Notes under the pieces: generated by a model
The model's input: only the letters and a program-made list of their open reading frames with translations
Told to the model about the DNA's origin: nothing
Database searches by the model: none
DNA from: Dugong dugon
Lineage: Eukaryota; Chordata; Mammalia; Sirenia; Dugongidae
NCBI GenBank assembly: GCA_030035585.1
Contig: CM057464.1
Location: 76,926,919-76,990,918 of the forward strand
Reading direction: 5' to 3'
Length of the DNA stretch: 64,000 nucleotides
Shown here: in pieces, positions 35,901 through 48,157 of the stretch
How positions within the stretch are numbered: position 1 is the first letter of the stretch
How the letters are laid out: the number at the start of each line of letters is the position of its first letter
Position numbers and translations under genes: made by a program

Positions 35901-38900
35901 TCCTTTACTTTCATTTTGGTAGGGCTCTGGAGGATGGGGAAAAGGGATAATTTGGCATGTTTAATGAGAAGTCTCTTTTTACATTTATAAAACTCCAATC
36001 TTACATTTTAAACAACCAAAAGGAGATAAATGATCTCTTTAAATACATGAGCATCATTTAAAATTACATTTTAAACTGTTCTCCTAGCTCAGTAATATTT
36101 TAAACAATGCATGTGTGAACATTTTTATTTCAAAATGTGGCCTGCTAGTTTATCTTGAGGTGTTAAAAAAAGGTTATGAGTCAAAATATGCTAATAGAAA
36201 TCTGTAACCAACACCTACATCCATAGTTTACATAAAAAATATGGATCACTAAGACATCGATTAAAAAAAAAATCAAACTGTGTCTGACCAAAGATTGTAG
36301 ACTCTTCTCTATAGGATAAAATATTTCATGAACTTTAGTCTCTTGATGCCAAAATCAGTGTTAAATTGTGCCAAGTTAGTTCAGTGACAACATCTAGTCT
36401 TGGATGATTTTGTCTAGCTCTCACTGTGAATTGGCCTTATGAGTCTCTGACTTTGTTTCTTCCCGTCTTATCACTTAGTTTCGATAGTACAAAGACTTCA
36501 TTCCAGAGCTGAAGTGTTAAGGAATGAGATAAAGATCAAATTACCTGTCCAAGAAAGAGAAATGGATGACTTATCATGTTTTCACATTCCTAAGGTTTCT
36601 AGGTGAAATTTCCTACCATAAATGTCAGTTAAATAAATGCCTCGAACACATGACTTTCTTGTACGAAGAATGGCATTAGAATTGTTATGGATTATTTTGC
36701 CTATGAGACTGAATTATAGACAGAGCCCCCACATTTGTTCTGCTAGCACCTTTATACTATTAGGAGTCAGACTTATTTAATTAAAATGATTAGGAAAGGC
36801 TCATGGAGACAGTAGTCATATAAATAGTGAGGGAGTTATAAATAGTCTCTGTTACAAAGATTTTATTTGCAGAACCAATCATTTAATTTTTTTTCCCATG
36901 GCTTTGTCTCCCTGCCATGAGTAAATGTCTTATATAATTTTCTGTGAGGAGTTTTAAGGCAATCTAAGGAAAAAAAAAGGAGGTAACAGCCATATATTGT
37001 TACTTCCCTGACAACTCATTCCATAGCATGCGAAGGCAGGTATATCTTTCCAAATAAGAAATACATGTGTCAAAAAATTATTAAAAAATGTTTGAAATAC
37101 ATTTGTATTTTTAAAGGTAAGTTCTCAGGTTATTCATTTTGTACCTATAAAAATCTATGTCTTTGCCTGCATTTTTTTCCCACCTGTGAAGTGAATACAG
37201 CTAATTTAATATAAAGAAAACATTTTCTGTGATTGGTGTTCAGAGTGTCTACCCCATTCATCAGATGCATTTGCAGGTGTGCTGGTTACAGCTGGAATGG
37301 GAGAGAGCATATCTAGGTGGACCCCATACCTTGCCCTACAACATCCCAGTTTACTACCATGGAATGATCTTGAGAGCATGTCAGACACAAAAATGTTTGA
37401 TGTTCTGTGGAAAAGATGTTCCTGGGTCTCTTGCTGATTACTCGCCATCCATCAGAAGGGGCATATAGCATAATACAGTGTCCTTGATCTTAAACTACTT
37501 CTGGTAGTCACAGGGTTTGTAAGTCAGGGAATCTACCGGCCCATACTCCCTAATTGATAAATTCAGATCTTTGGCAGTGTGGGCTCTGTTCTAGCAGGGT
37601 TTACCTGCATATTTAAACCTGTCATGAAAAGGCAAAGTACTGATTCACATGCCTGAGCCCTAAAATAAATTAGGACAGGCCCACAAAAGGGTTAGACAGC
37701 ATAACTAATGAGGACTAGGCAGTGAGCCTACAGAAAAGGGTAATATACTCTACTTCTCCTTCATATTCTCTTTTGATTAGTTTTTTATCAGGCTCTGGGG
37801 AGGGAACTCTGCAGTGCATGTGTGATGGGAGGTTACTTGTTCTCTACAGACCAGTGTTACAGGAGCAGTAGATGGGGATTGTTAAATGTGGATGGGAATA
37901 ATACAACCTTTGCAAGTTGTATAAAAATTTGTGAGTCTACAGAGTTTTGAAAACTCAGTACAGTATTGCAGCAGGAATGCATGATTACGGCCTAGAAATC
38001 TAAGTTAGACTGAATAACCTCTATGTAAAGGTCAATATTTTGAATTTGTGATTTGATTCTTTTTTCCTCATCTGTTAAAAGATAATCCATTCAGCAATTT
38101 TTGAACATTTTTCTAAAAGATGTAATTTTCTTGTCTAATTGGTTAGTACAAACAAAGACACAAAGATTTTACGTTTCTTAAAATTCTTAACAATTTCACT
38201 TTCATATCAAATTTTACTAGTTTTGAATTAAAATAATGCATCTGCAGATGGTGCTGAATTGCAAAAAATTAATTACTACATGTGCAAGTTTCAGTAATTA
38301 ATTCCAGGGAGGCCTGTAAAAATCCATTGTGAGCAGAATTTTACATGCTTCTTAGCCTCTTCTTTTCCAACCTCAAGATTGTTTCATCACTTTTAAGAAC
38401 AAGTTAAAGTGACATGGAATCATAAAAGTTTATCAAGGGAAAATGCATTAGGTTTCTTGGGTTATAAAAGAACCACATTCTTTAACTCTCATTCATCTTA
38501 TGAAGGGACAGACTTGGCAGACTACTCTTGACTTGGGTACGGCATCAATGCGACCGAAAAGTAGCCAAGGATATGGCTAGGACTTGTCAGAGGAAGTCAC
38601 TGTGTTGGTGCAAATTAACCCCGGAATTTGGCCACAGAAGAGACACTTTGGCTATGAGTGAATGGGAGTTAAAACTAGATGACAGGAACCAAGATGAGGT
38701 CAAGTTCAACAGGGAGCACTACCAGGAACATTGCCTAGGCCAAGAGAAGACCCATCAATCATCAGGAAGTCAACAGGGCACCCAGTCACCTGGTGGTCAG
38801 TGAACACTGCTTCAGTGATCAGTGGATGGCAGCCAGCACGTCTTAGGGAACCACAAAAGGCTTCAGTGCTCCTTCCACTCAACCCCAAGAAGATGTGGTC

Positions 38901-39840
38901 TCCATACTCCTCTCCCCCTTTATACCTGAATGGCATCCTGGGAAGAGGAGTTAGGGAAGACAAAGGTGATTATCAGAGAGACTGAACATGTCTAAAGCGA
39001 CTTTTAAAATTATATCAGAGTAAGCAATTAAGCTTTAAACCTATTAAGACAAAATTTGTTTGATTATTGTTTATTTGTTTGCTTCTGTTAGCCATCAGAT
39101 TAGGACATGGGAGAAAGACTAGATTAGTCCTATAGAAATACTTTTTTTTCTGTAAATTTGAGTGGTAATACAAGACATATATTTTTAGGCAAATTAGCTG
39201 ACAAGCAAGGGACATCAATATATTTCCACTTATATCACTTATTTACTTCCTAATGTCATTCAGAAGTGTTCATTGAACCTGAAAATTCTTTTAAATTTGA
39301 GTTTCAGCCATCTCAAATAACTAGCTGCCTATATCTTTGTGTACCCAAATAAAAACAGACATTTTTTCTAAGTGCAGTGAATAGTAAAATGTCATTGATT
39401 CAGAATCTAATTATCCACAAAACTCAAATATAGCATTTTTAACATAGTTCTGTGCAATCATAATTTATGTATGTAAACATAACTTTAAATCGTATAAGAT
39501 ACTGAAGTACCTTCTACAGTGTGACTAATGAATTAAATATTTCCCAGTACACTTCTTGTGTTAAATTGCTCTTTTAAACTGATAACTCATATATGCAGCA
39601 TATAGTAATTTTTGATAACTAGCAGAATAAATTAATCACCCCATTCCATTCTTTATTGATTCTGAGAAAATAGAGTTCATCATATTTTAAGTTTTGGAAC
39701 TGATTGAACTTATAAAATATTTGAATGTGCTTTTGTGCAAGCATTCATTTAGGTTAAAATTTTTCTAATGTGCAGAATAGTTAGTAAATAAGAAGGTACT
39801 TTATTTATCCATACCCAGAGTCATAACCAATAAGCATATG
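35901..39840. other. Long stretch without a recognised gene or repeat
   Basis: These 3.9 kb are AT-rich with a few open frames of 60-91 codons: 37206-37468 on both strands, and 38528-38803 on the plus strand (91 codons). The last lies in a GC-richer block (38500-38990). None resembles a known protein, and I see no supporting splice or polyadenylation arrangement. A TATAAA-like sequence at 38463 precedes the GC-richer block, but this alone is no evidence for a promoter. Confidence 0.4.
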
Positions 39841-39844
39841 TAAT

Positions 39845-40052
39845 CGGAGAAGGACATCACGCTCGGTAATGTAAAGGGTCAGCAGAAAAGACGAATACCC
39901 TCAATGAGATGGATGGACCCAGTGGCTGCAACAATGGGCTCAAACCTAGCAATGATTGTGAGGATGGAGAAGGACTGGGCAGTGTTTCGTTCTGTTGTAC
40001 ATAGGGTCGCTATGAGAAAGAACTGAGTCAACCGCACCTAACAACAACAAAT
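39845..40052 (+). mobile_element. RTE 3'-end fragment, plus strand
   Basis: GAAGGACATCACGCTCGGTA, GTGGCTGCAACAATGGGCTC, GTTGTACATAGGGTCGCTAT and the tail CGCACCTAACAACAACAA match the last 200 bp of the RTE at 19931-21411. It is 5'-truncated. Confidence 0.9.
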
Positions 40053-40349
40053 CAGCATAATATTTTGAAACCATTAAACTGATATGATTTTCATACCTTA
40101 TCTTTAGAAATGACATTCCTCAGCACTCTACTGCTATTGCAGGCATGTCAACAAAGAGAAAGCAAATGCTTCTTTAAGATATAATAGTGTCTACTTCAGG
40201 ACCACTACATACATATAGGTTAGACACTGCACAAGAGTTTCACATCTAGCAATATTCCATTCACATTATAGATATCATTGTTTGTACCTTGATTTCAACA
40301 AAATTTTCCAGCATATGGCAGTAAAACGTCTACTCTAAGGAAAATAAGT
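40053..40349. other. Spacer between two RTE copies facing tail to tail
   Basis: This AT-rich sequence of 297 bp contains no feature recognised. Confidence 0.4.
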
Positions 40350-40620
40350 ATGTTGTTGTTAGGTGACAACAAGTCGGTTTCAACTCATAGCCACCGTATG
40401 TACAACACAAGGAAGCACTGCCCAGTTCTGCGCCATCCTCACATTCATTGCTGTGTTTGAGTCCATCATTGCAGCCGCTGTGTCAATTCATCTTGTTAAG
40501 GGTGTTCCTCATTTTCATTGACCCTCTGCTTTACCAGGCATGATGTCCTTCTCCAAAGACTGGTCCCTCCTGATAACATGTCCAAAGTACGTAAGACAAA
40601 GTCTTCCCATCCTCCTTTCT

Positions 40621-41840
40621 TTTTTATTTTTTTAAATTTATTCCCATAAAAAAATATATATACATTGTTATGTGACTCTAATTGCTCTCCTGAGTCTATG
40701 ACAGCACACGCCTCCTTTCCACCCCGACTCCCCATGTCCATTCAACCAGCTCCTAACCCTCTCTGCCTTCCCATCTCACCTCCAGACAGAAGCTGCCCGT
40801 TTAGTCTCTTGCATCTACTTGAGCTAAGAGGCACACTCCTCACGAGTATCACTTTATGTCCCACAGTCCAGTCCAATCCCTGTCTGAAGAATTGGCCTTG
40901 GAAATTGTTTTAGTTCTGGGCTGATAGAGAATCCAGGGGCCATGCCTTCCGGGGTTCCTCCAGTCTCAGTCAGACCATTAAGTCTGATCTTTTTACTAGA
41001 ATTTGAGTTCTGCATCCCACCTTTCTCCTGCTCCATCAGGGACTCTCTCTTGTGTTCCACGTCAGGGCGGTCATTGGTGGTAGCTAGGCACCATCTAGTT
41101 CTTCTGGTATCAGGCTGAGGAAGTCTCTGGTTTATGTGGCCCTTTCTGTCTCTTGGACTAGTACTTTCCTTGTGTCTTTGGTGTTCTTCATTCTCCTTTA
41201 CTCCAGGTGGTTGGGACCAATTGATACATCTTAGATGGCCACTTGCAAGCTTTTAAGACCCCAGACGCCACACACCAAAGTAGGATGAAGAACATTTTCT
41301 TAATAAGCTTTGTTATGCCAATTGACATAGATGTCCCCTGAAAGCATGGTCCCCAGACCCCTACCCCTGCTACTGTGTCCCTCCAAGTGTTTGATTGTAT
41401 TCAGGAAACTTCTTAGCTTTGCTTTAGTCCAGTTGTGCTGACTTCCCCTGTAGTGTGTGCAGTCCTTCCCTTCACCTAAGATAATTCTTGTCTACTATCT
41501 AGTTAGTAAATAACCCTCACGCTCCCTCCCCACCCTCGAAACCATCAAAGAATGTTTTCTTCTGTGTTTAACCTTTCCTTGAGTTCTTATAATAGTGTTC
41601 TTATATAATATTTGTCCTTCTGTGACTGACTAAATTCACTCAGCAGAATGACTTCCAGCTTCCTCCGTGTTAAAAAGATGTTTCATCATTGTTGTTTATT
41701 GTTGCATAGTATACCATTGTGTGGATATGCCATAATTTGTTTATCCATTCTTCCGTTGATGGGCACCTAGGCTGTTTCCATCTTTTTGCTATGGTGAACA
41801 GTGCTGCAATGAACATGGGTGTGCATATATCTATTCGTGT
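40621..41840 (-). other. 3'UTR of the minus-strand L1
   Basis: This is about 1.2 kb long and differs from the 3'UTR of the plus-strand L1 over much of its length. Near the A-rich end it has a unique stretch (about 40650-40900) in place of the CTTCATCTAAAG tail. It contains AATAAA on the minus strand near 40640. This marks a different L1 lineage. Confidence 0.75.
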
Positions 41841-44800
41841 GACTGCTCTTATTTCTCTAGGATATAGTCCAAGGAGTGGGATTGTATGGTACTTCTATTT
41901 CTAGCTTTTTAAGGAAGCGCCGAATCGATTTCCAAAGTGGTTGTACCATTTTACATTCCCACCAACCATGTATAAGTGTTCCAGTCTTGCCACAACTTCT
42001 CCAGCATTTATTGTTTTGTGTTTTTTGGAGTAATGCTAGCCTTGTTGGGGTGAGATGATATCTCATTGTAGTTTTGATCTGCATTTCTCTAATGGCTAAT
42101 GATCGTGAGCATTTCTTCTTGTGTCTATTAGCTGCCTGAATATCTTCTTTGGTGAAGTACCTGTTCATATCCTTTGCCCATTTTTTAATTAGGTTATTTG
42201 TCTTTTCCTTATTGAGGTTTTGCAGTATCTTGTAGATTTTAGAGATTAGATGCTGATCAGATTTGTCACAGCCAAAAGTTTTTTCCCAGTCTGTAGGTTG
42301 TCTTTTGACTCTTTTGGTGAAGTCTTTTGATGAGCATAAGTGTTTGATTTTTAGGAGCTCCCATTTATCTAGTCTCTCTTCTGGTGCTTGTGCATTGCTA
42401 CTTATGATTCGTAGTATGTTTATGCCATGTATTAGGGCTCCTAGCGTTGTCCCTATTTTTTCTTCCATGATCTTTATAGTTTTCGATTTTATATTTAAGT
42501 CTTTGATCCATTTTGAGTTAGTTTTTGTGCATGGTGTGAGGTATGGGTCTTGTTTCAGTTTTTTGCCGATGGATATACGGTTATGCCAGCAGCATTTGTT
42601 AAAGAGACAGTCTCTTCCCCAATAAATGGACTTTGGGCCTTTGTCAAATATCAGCTGCTCATAGGTGGATGAATTTATGTCTGGATTCTCAATTCTGTTC
42701 CATTGGTCTATGTATCTGTTGTTTTACCAGAACAAGACTGTTTTGACTACCGTGGCGGTATAATAGATTCTAAAATGAGGTAGTGTGAGGCCTCCCACTT
42801 TGTCCTTCTTCTTGAGTAATGCTTTATTTACTTGGGGCCTCTTCCCTTTCCATATGAAGTTGATGATTTTTTTCTCCATCTCATTAAAAAATGCTGGTGG
42901 AATTTGGATCGGGATTGCATTGTATCTGTAGATTGCCTTGGGCAAAATTGACATTTTCACAATGTTGAGTCTACCTGTCTATATGAGTAAGGTATGTTTT
43001 TCCATTTATGCAGATCTCTTTTGGTTTCTTGCAGTAGTGTCTTGTAGTTTTCATTGTATAGATCTTTTACATCTCTGGTTAGATTTATTCCTAAGTATTT
43101 TATCTTCTTGGGGGCTATTGTAAATGGTATTGATTTGGTGATTTCCTATTCAAGGTTCTCTGTTGGTGTAAAGGAACCCAACTGATTTATCTATCTTGTA
43201 TCCAGAAACTTTGCTGAAATCTTCTATTAGTTCCAGTAGTTTTCTTATGGATTCTTTGGGGTTTTCTGTGTATAAGATCATACCACCTACTTTGACTTCT
43301 TCTCTACCAATTCGGATGCCCTTTATTTCTTTTTCTAGCCTAATTGCTCTGGCTAGGACCTCCAGCACAATGTTGAATAAGAGAGGTGATAAAGGGCACC
43401 CATGTCTGGTTCCTGTTCTCAGGGGGAACGCTTTCAAAGTCTCTCCATTTAGGATGATGTTGGCTGTTGGCTTTGTATAAATGCCGTTAATTATACTGAG
43501 GAATTTCCCTTCTATTCCTATTTTGTTGAGAGTTTTTATCGTGAATGGGTGTTGGACTTAGTCAAATGCCTTTTCTGCATCGATTGATAAGATCATGTGG
43601 TTCTTGTCTTTTGTTTTATTTATATGATGGATTACATTGATTGTTTTTCTAATGTTAAACCATCCCTGCATACCTAGTATAAATCCCACTTGATCATGGT
43701 GAATTAGTTTTTTGATATGTTACTGAATTCTATTGGCTAGAATTTTGTTGAGGATTTTAGCGTCAATGTTCATGAGGGATATTGGTCTGTAGTTTTCTTT
43801 TTTTGTGATGTCTTTACCTGGTTTTGGTATCAGGGTTATGCTGGCTTCATAGAATGAGTTTGGGAGTATTCCATCCTTTTCTATGCTCTGAAATACCTTT
43901 AGTAGTAGTGGTGTTAACTCTTCTCTGAAAGTTTGGTAGAATTCTCCAGTGAAGCCATCAGGACCAGGGCTTTTTTTTTGGTTGAGATTTTTTAAATTAC
44001 CTTTTCAATCTCTTCTTTTGTTATGGGTTTATTTAGTTGTTCTACCTCTGTTTGTGTTAACTTAGGTAGGTAGTGAGTTTCTAGAAATTTGTCCATTTCC
44101 TCTATGTTTTCAAATTTGTTAGAGTACAATTTTTTGTAGAATTCTGTTGTGATTCTTTTAATTTCAGTTGGGTCTGTTGTGATATCACCCATCTCATTTC
44201 TTAGACACGTTATCTGCTTCCTCTCCTGTTTTTCTTTTGTCAGTTTGGCCAATGGTTTATCAGTTTTGTTAATCTTTTCAAAGAACCAGCTTTTGGACTT
44301 GTTAACTCTTTCAATTGTTTTTCCATCCTCTATTTCATTTAATTCTGCTCTAATTCTTATTATTTCCTTTCTTCTGGCACCTGAGGGCTTCTTTTGCTGC
44401 TCTCTATCTACTTGTTCCAGTTGTAGGGTTAATGTTTTGATTATGGCCCTTTCTTCTTTTCCAATGTGTGCATTTATTGCTATAAACTGACCTCTGAGCA
44501 CTGCTTTTGCTGTGTCCCAAAGGTTCTTGTAGGATTTATTATCATTCTTGTTTGATCCTATGAATCTCTTTATTCCCTCCTTAATTTCTTCTATAACCCA
44601 GTAGTTTTTGAGCAAGGTGTTGTTCAGTTTCCATGTGTTTGATTTTTTTTTTCCCCTTGCTTTTTCTGTTGTTGATTTCTACTTTTATGGCTTTATGGTC
44701 AGAAAAGATGCTTTGTGATATTTCCATGCTTTGGATTTTGTTAAGGCTTGCTTTATGGCCTAATATGTGGTTTATTCTGGAGAATGTTCCATGTGCATTG

Positions 44801-45416
44801 GAGAAGAAAGTATACTTGGCTGCTGTTGGGTGGAGTGTTCGGTATATGTCTATGAGATCAAGTTGGTTGATTGTAGCATTTAGCTCTTCCATGTCTTTGT
44901 TGAGCTTCTTTCTGGATGTTCTGTCCTTCACCAAAAGTGGTGTGTTGAAGTCTCCTACTACTATTGTGGAGCTGTCTATCTCTCTTTTCAGTGCTGTTAG
45001 AGTTTGTTTTATGTATTTTGAAGCCCTGTCGTTGGGTGCGTAAATATTCGTTATAGTTACGTCCTCCTGGTGTATTGACCCTTTAATCATTATATAGTGT
45101 CCTTTCTTATCCCTCGTGGTGGATTTTACTTTAAAGTCTATTTTGTCAGAGATTAATATAGCCACTCCTGCTCTTTTTTGAGTGTTGTTTGCTTGATATA
45201 TTTTTTTCCATCCTTTGAGTTTTAGTTTGTTTGTGTCTTTAAGTATAAGGTGTGTCTCTTGTAGACAGCATATAGATGCATCATGTTTTTTTTTATCCAA
45301 TCTGCCACTTTCTGTCTCTTTATTGGTGCATTTAGTCCATTTACACTCACCATAATTATTGATAGGTATGAGTTTAGTCCTGTCGTTTTGATGTCCTTTT
45401 TTTGTGTGTTGTTCAC
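41841..45416 (-). pseudogene. L1 ORF2 remnant of the minus-strand L1
   Basis: The open blocks are endonuclease (44581-45453, with VVGDFNTPLL and SDHKAIKVEIN motifs), reverse transcriptase fingers (43992-44615), palm (43150-43437, with [14 protein letters not shown]) and C-terminus (41857-42468). The frame shifts between them and near 45350. In the palm block the FADD catalytic motif is missing: EVK is followed by VGG and then MILYTENP (43281-43290). Compared with other L1s this is a loss of about four codons. The enzyme would be dead even with frames intact. Confidence 0.92.
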
Positions 45417-45829
45417 AGTTTCTTTGTTCCACTAATTTTCTGTGAGGAGCCATTTTTCTTTATGTATTTTCTTTTTATCTTGTTCATTGTTGTTGATTTT
45501 GTGTTTGCTGAGTCTTTATTTTTTCTAGTTTTTCATTTTGACTTGTAGGATTGTTAGTTTCCTTTGTGGCTACCTTAATATTTACTCCTATTTTTCTAAG
45601 TTTATACCAGTCTTTTATTTCTTTATATCACTTTGACTTCCTCTCCATATGAAAAAAATCTATGTCTGCATTTTTTAAGTCCCTCTTTTTTGTTTTAATA
45701 TTGTCATCTTTTACATATTGACATCCATTTCCTTATTTTCAGTGCTTTAGCTTTGATTTACTTTTGTGACTTCCCTATCTAGGTTGATATCTGGTTGCTC
45801 TATTGTGTGTTCTAGTCTTGGGTTGTTAT

Positions 45830-46775
45830 CTGACGGTACTAATTTTCTAACTGGAGGACTCCCTTTAGTATTTCTTGTAATTTTGGTTGGGTTTTTGCAA
45901 ATTCCCTAAACTTCTGTTTATCTGGAAATACCCTAATATCGCCATCAGATTTGAGAGACAGTTTTGCTGGATATATAATTCTTGGCTGGCAGTTTTTTTC
46001 CGTCGGTGCTTTATATATGTCATCCCATTGCCTTCTTGCCTGCATGGTTTCTGCTGAGTAGTCAGAGCTTATTCTTATTGACTCTCTTTGTAGATGACTT
46101 TTCATTTATCCCTAGCTGATCTTAAAATTCTCTCTTTATCTTTTGTTTTGGCAAGTTTGATTATAATATGTCTTGGTGACTTTCTTTTGGGATCTACCTT
46201 ATGTGGGGTTTGATGAACATCTTGGATAGATATCTTGCCATCTTTCACGATATCAGGGAACTTTTCTGCCAACAAATCTTCAACAATTCTTTCTGTATTT
46301 TCTGTTATCCCCCCCTCCCCCCCATTCTGGTACTCCAACCACTCATAGGTTATTCTTGATAGAGTCCCACATAGTTCTTAGGATTTCTTCATGTTTTTTA
46401 ATCCTTTTATCTGATTTTTCCCCAAGTAAGTTGGTATCAAGTGCTTTATCTTCAGTCTCACTAATTCTGACTTCCATTGCCTCAATTCTGCTCCTATGAC
46501 TTTCTATTGAGTTGTCTAATTCTGACATTTTATTGTTACTCTTCTGGATTTCTTATTGCTCTCTCTCTATGGATTCTTGCAGCCTGTTAAATCTGTCATT
46601 ATGCTCTCCTCTAATCTTCTTAATTTCCTCTGTTGTGTGTTCGGCATTTTGATTGATTTCCTTCCTAATTTCTTGAAGAGTTGTGTATATTAATCTTTTG
46701 TATTCTGCCTCCAGTAACTCCAAGAAATTTTCCTCCTCTGGAAAATTCTAGATTCTTTATTTTGGGAGCTTTCTG
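45830..46775 (-). pseudogene. L1 ORF1 remnant of the minus-strand L1
   Basis: Three open pieces are at 46343-46528 (coiled-coil end), 46102-46338 (middle domain, with EDLLAEKFPDIVKDGKISIQ) and 45839-46105 (C-terminal domain, with RRQWDDIYKAPTEKNCQPR and YPAKLS). Frames overlap by a few bases at each break, so small indels separate them. The N-terminal part beyond 46528 is broken by stops, and the start near 46775 is an estimate. Confidence 0.88.
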
Positions 46776-48143
46776 AAGCCATTGTGGATTATCTCTTTGT
46801 GTGATTTGATATTGACTGTTGTTTCTGGGCCATCAATAAGTTATTATATTTATTTATTTTATGCTTGCTTACTGTGTCCTGGCTTCTTGTTTTGTTTTGA
46901 TGTGCCCAAATAGGCTGCTTATATGAGCTAGTTTGATTATTGACACCTTTGAAGCTCTAATGTCCTGTCACCAGGTGGTTAGATCTGTTACTAGGTATGT
47001 GAGCTCAGAAGTCTGCCCACTCCTCCTGTATGGATTCAGCTCAGGTGCCTAAGTAGGTAGCCACCAAGTGTATGGTGTAGGCTCTCACCTACAGTGCTAG
47101 ACAGGCATCAGTGATTGGTGTAGGCACAGGCATCCGGCTACAACAAGGGAACACACTCTGAGCAAGGCAGGGGAGCTGACTGCCACCCCAACTGTCCAGG
47201 AGGAAGGCATGTTCCTGTTCCCTAGAGCGCGTAGGTGGGTGGGTTTTGCAGTTGGATTGTGAGCACCTAATGCTGTTGGCTGTAAGGACTGGGGGGCATC
47301 TCTTATCCATGGGCCCCTATCAGGATGGCTAGGTGGTGTGGGTGGAGCTACCAGTCCTTAGGCCCCTGATGTGGGCAGATGAAGACCCTGCTTAATGGGC
47401 AGGGCATGTCAAATATCAAGAACCTGCCACTTCACAGCTGAAACAGTTGAAGTTATGGTTCCGGTACATACCCTGTTGTACTGCAGTAATGAGGGCCTAT
47501 GCTGTTGAGATGGGCCCACACAAGTCTATGCAGGGGGAAGGGCACTCAAAATCCATGGATCCCTTATGTCTGTGCTTAGGCAAAGGAGCTGTGCCTACCC
47601 TGGGTTCCTGGCTTAGGGGAGCTGGTAGATTATTTTTTTCCCCCCTGTTTATTAATTTGTTCACTCTCCAAGGCCAGGAGAATGGCTCAGGGAAGGAAGC
47701 AGGGAGGTAAGTGGCAGAGAAGTTTTTCCCTAAGGGGAGTGTTTTCGATACACGTGGTAGGCGGTACGCAATTACTTATCTTTCACCGGATCAAGGGCTG
47801 CTTCTCACTGGTTCTGGGTGAGTACGTAGACTTTCTGGCACTGGGTCTCTCCTGGTGCAGAAAATGCACCTTCCCAGCATGGCTGCTTGCCAGCCTCACT
47901 GCTCATTCCCTGAGTTGATCAGGCTTGAAGGGCTCAGGCTCTCTCCAGGTCAGGTCCGGCAATTCCTCCCTGTTTCTGAACTGTCTCTCCCTCCCCCGCC
48001 ACTCCGTCTAGTTCCTCAACTCTGCCTTTGATGTCCAGGGCTCCCAGATTGCCATATATAAGCAAATCGCTTGTTTTCTCAGGTCTTTGTTGTGAGAAGG
48101 TCCAGTGGAAGCATCTGACTACTCAGTCATCTTGGCCCTGCCC
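46776..48143 (-). promoter_or_regulatory. 5'UTR of the minus-strand L1
   Basis: This is about 1.37 kb, GC-richer than the surroundings, and ends in the characteristic L1 start at 48143. It is unlike the repeated 5'UTR of the plus-strand L1, and I see no tandem units. Promoter activity is inferred from position and family. Confidence 0.75.
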
Positions 48144-48157
48144 CCATCTTCATTTCT

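Larger units (their letters stand above)
40621..48143 (-). mobile_element. Full-length L1, minus strand, inserted in the RTE
   Basis: The 5' end on the minus strand, GGGGGCAGGGCCAAGATGAC, closely resembles the start of full-length L1s. The 3' end (plus-strand left) is T-rich. Its length is 7523 bp. Imperfect 14-bp target duplications flank it: CCATCCTCCTTTCT (40607-40620) and CCATCTTCATTTCT (48144-48157), and both are RTE sequence. ORF1, ORF2 and both UTRs are recognisable, but broken. Confidence 0.92.

Noticed and set aside
37206-37468. Overlapping open frames of 79-80 codons on both strands
   Set aside because: Neither product is recognised, and open frames on both strands of this length can occur by chance in 64 kb. 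There is no other gene signal.
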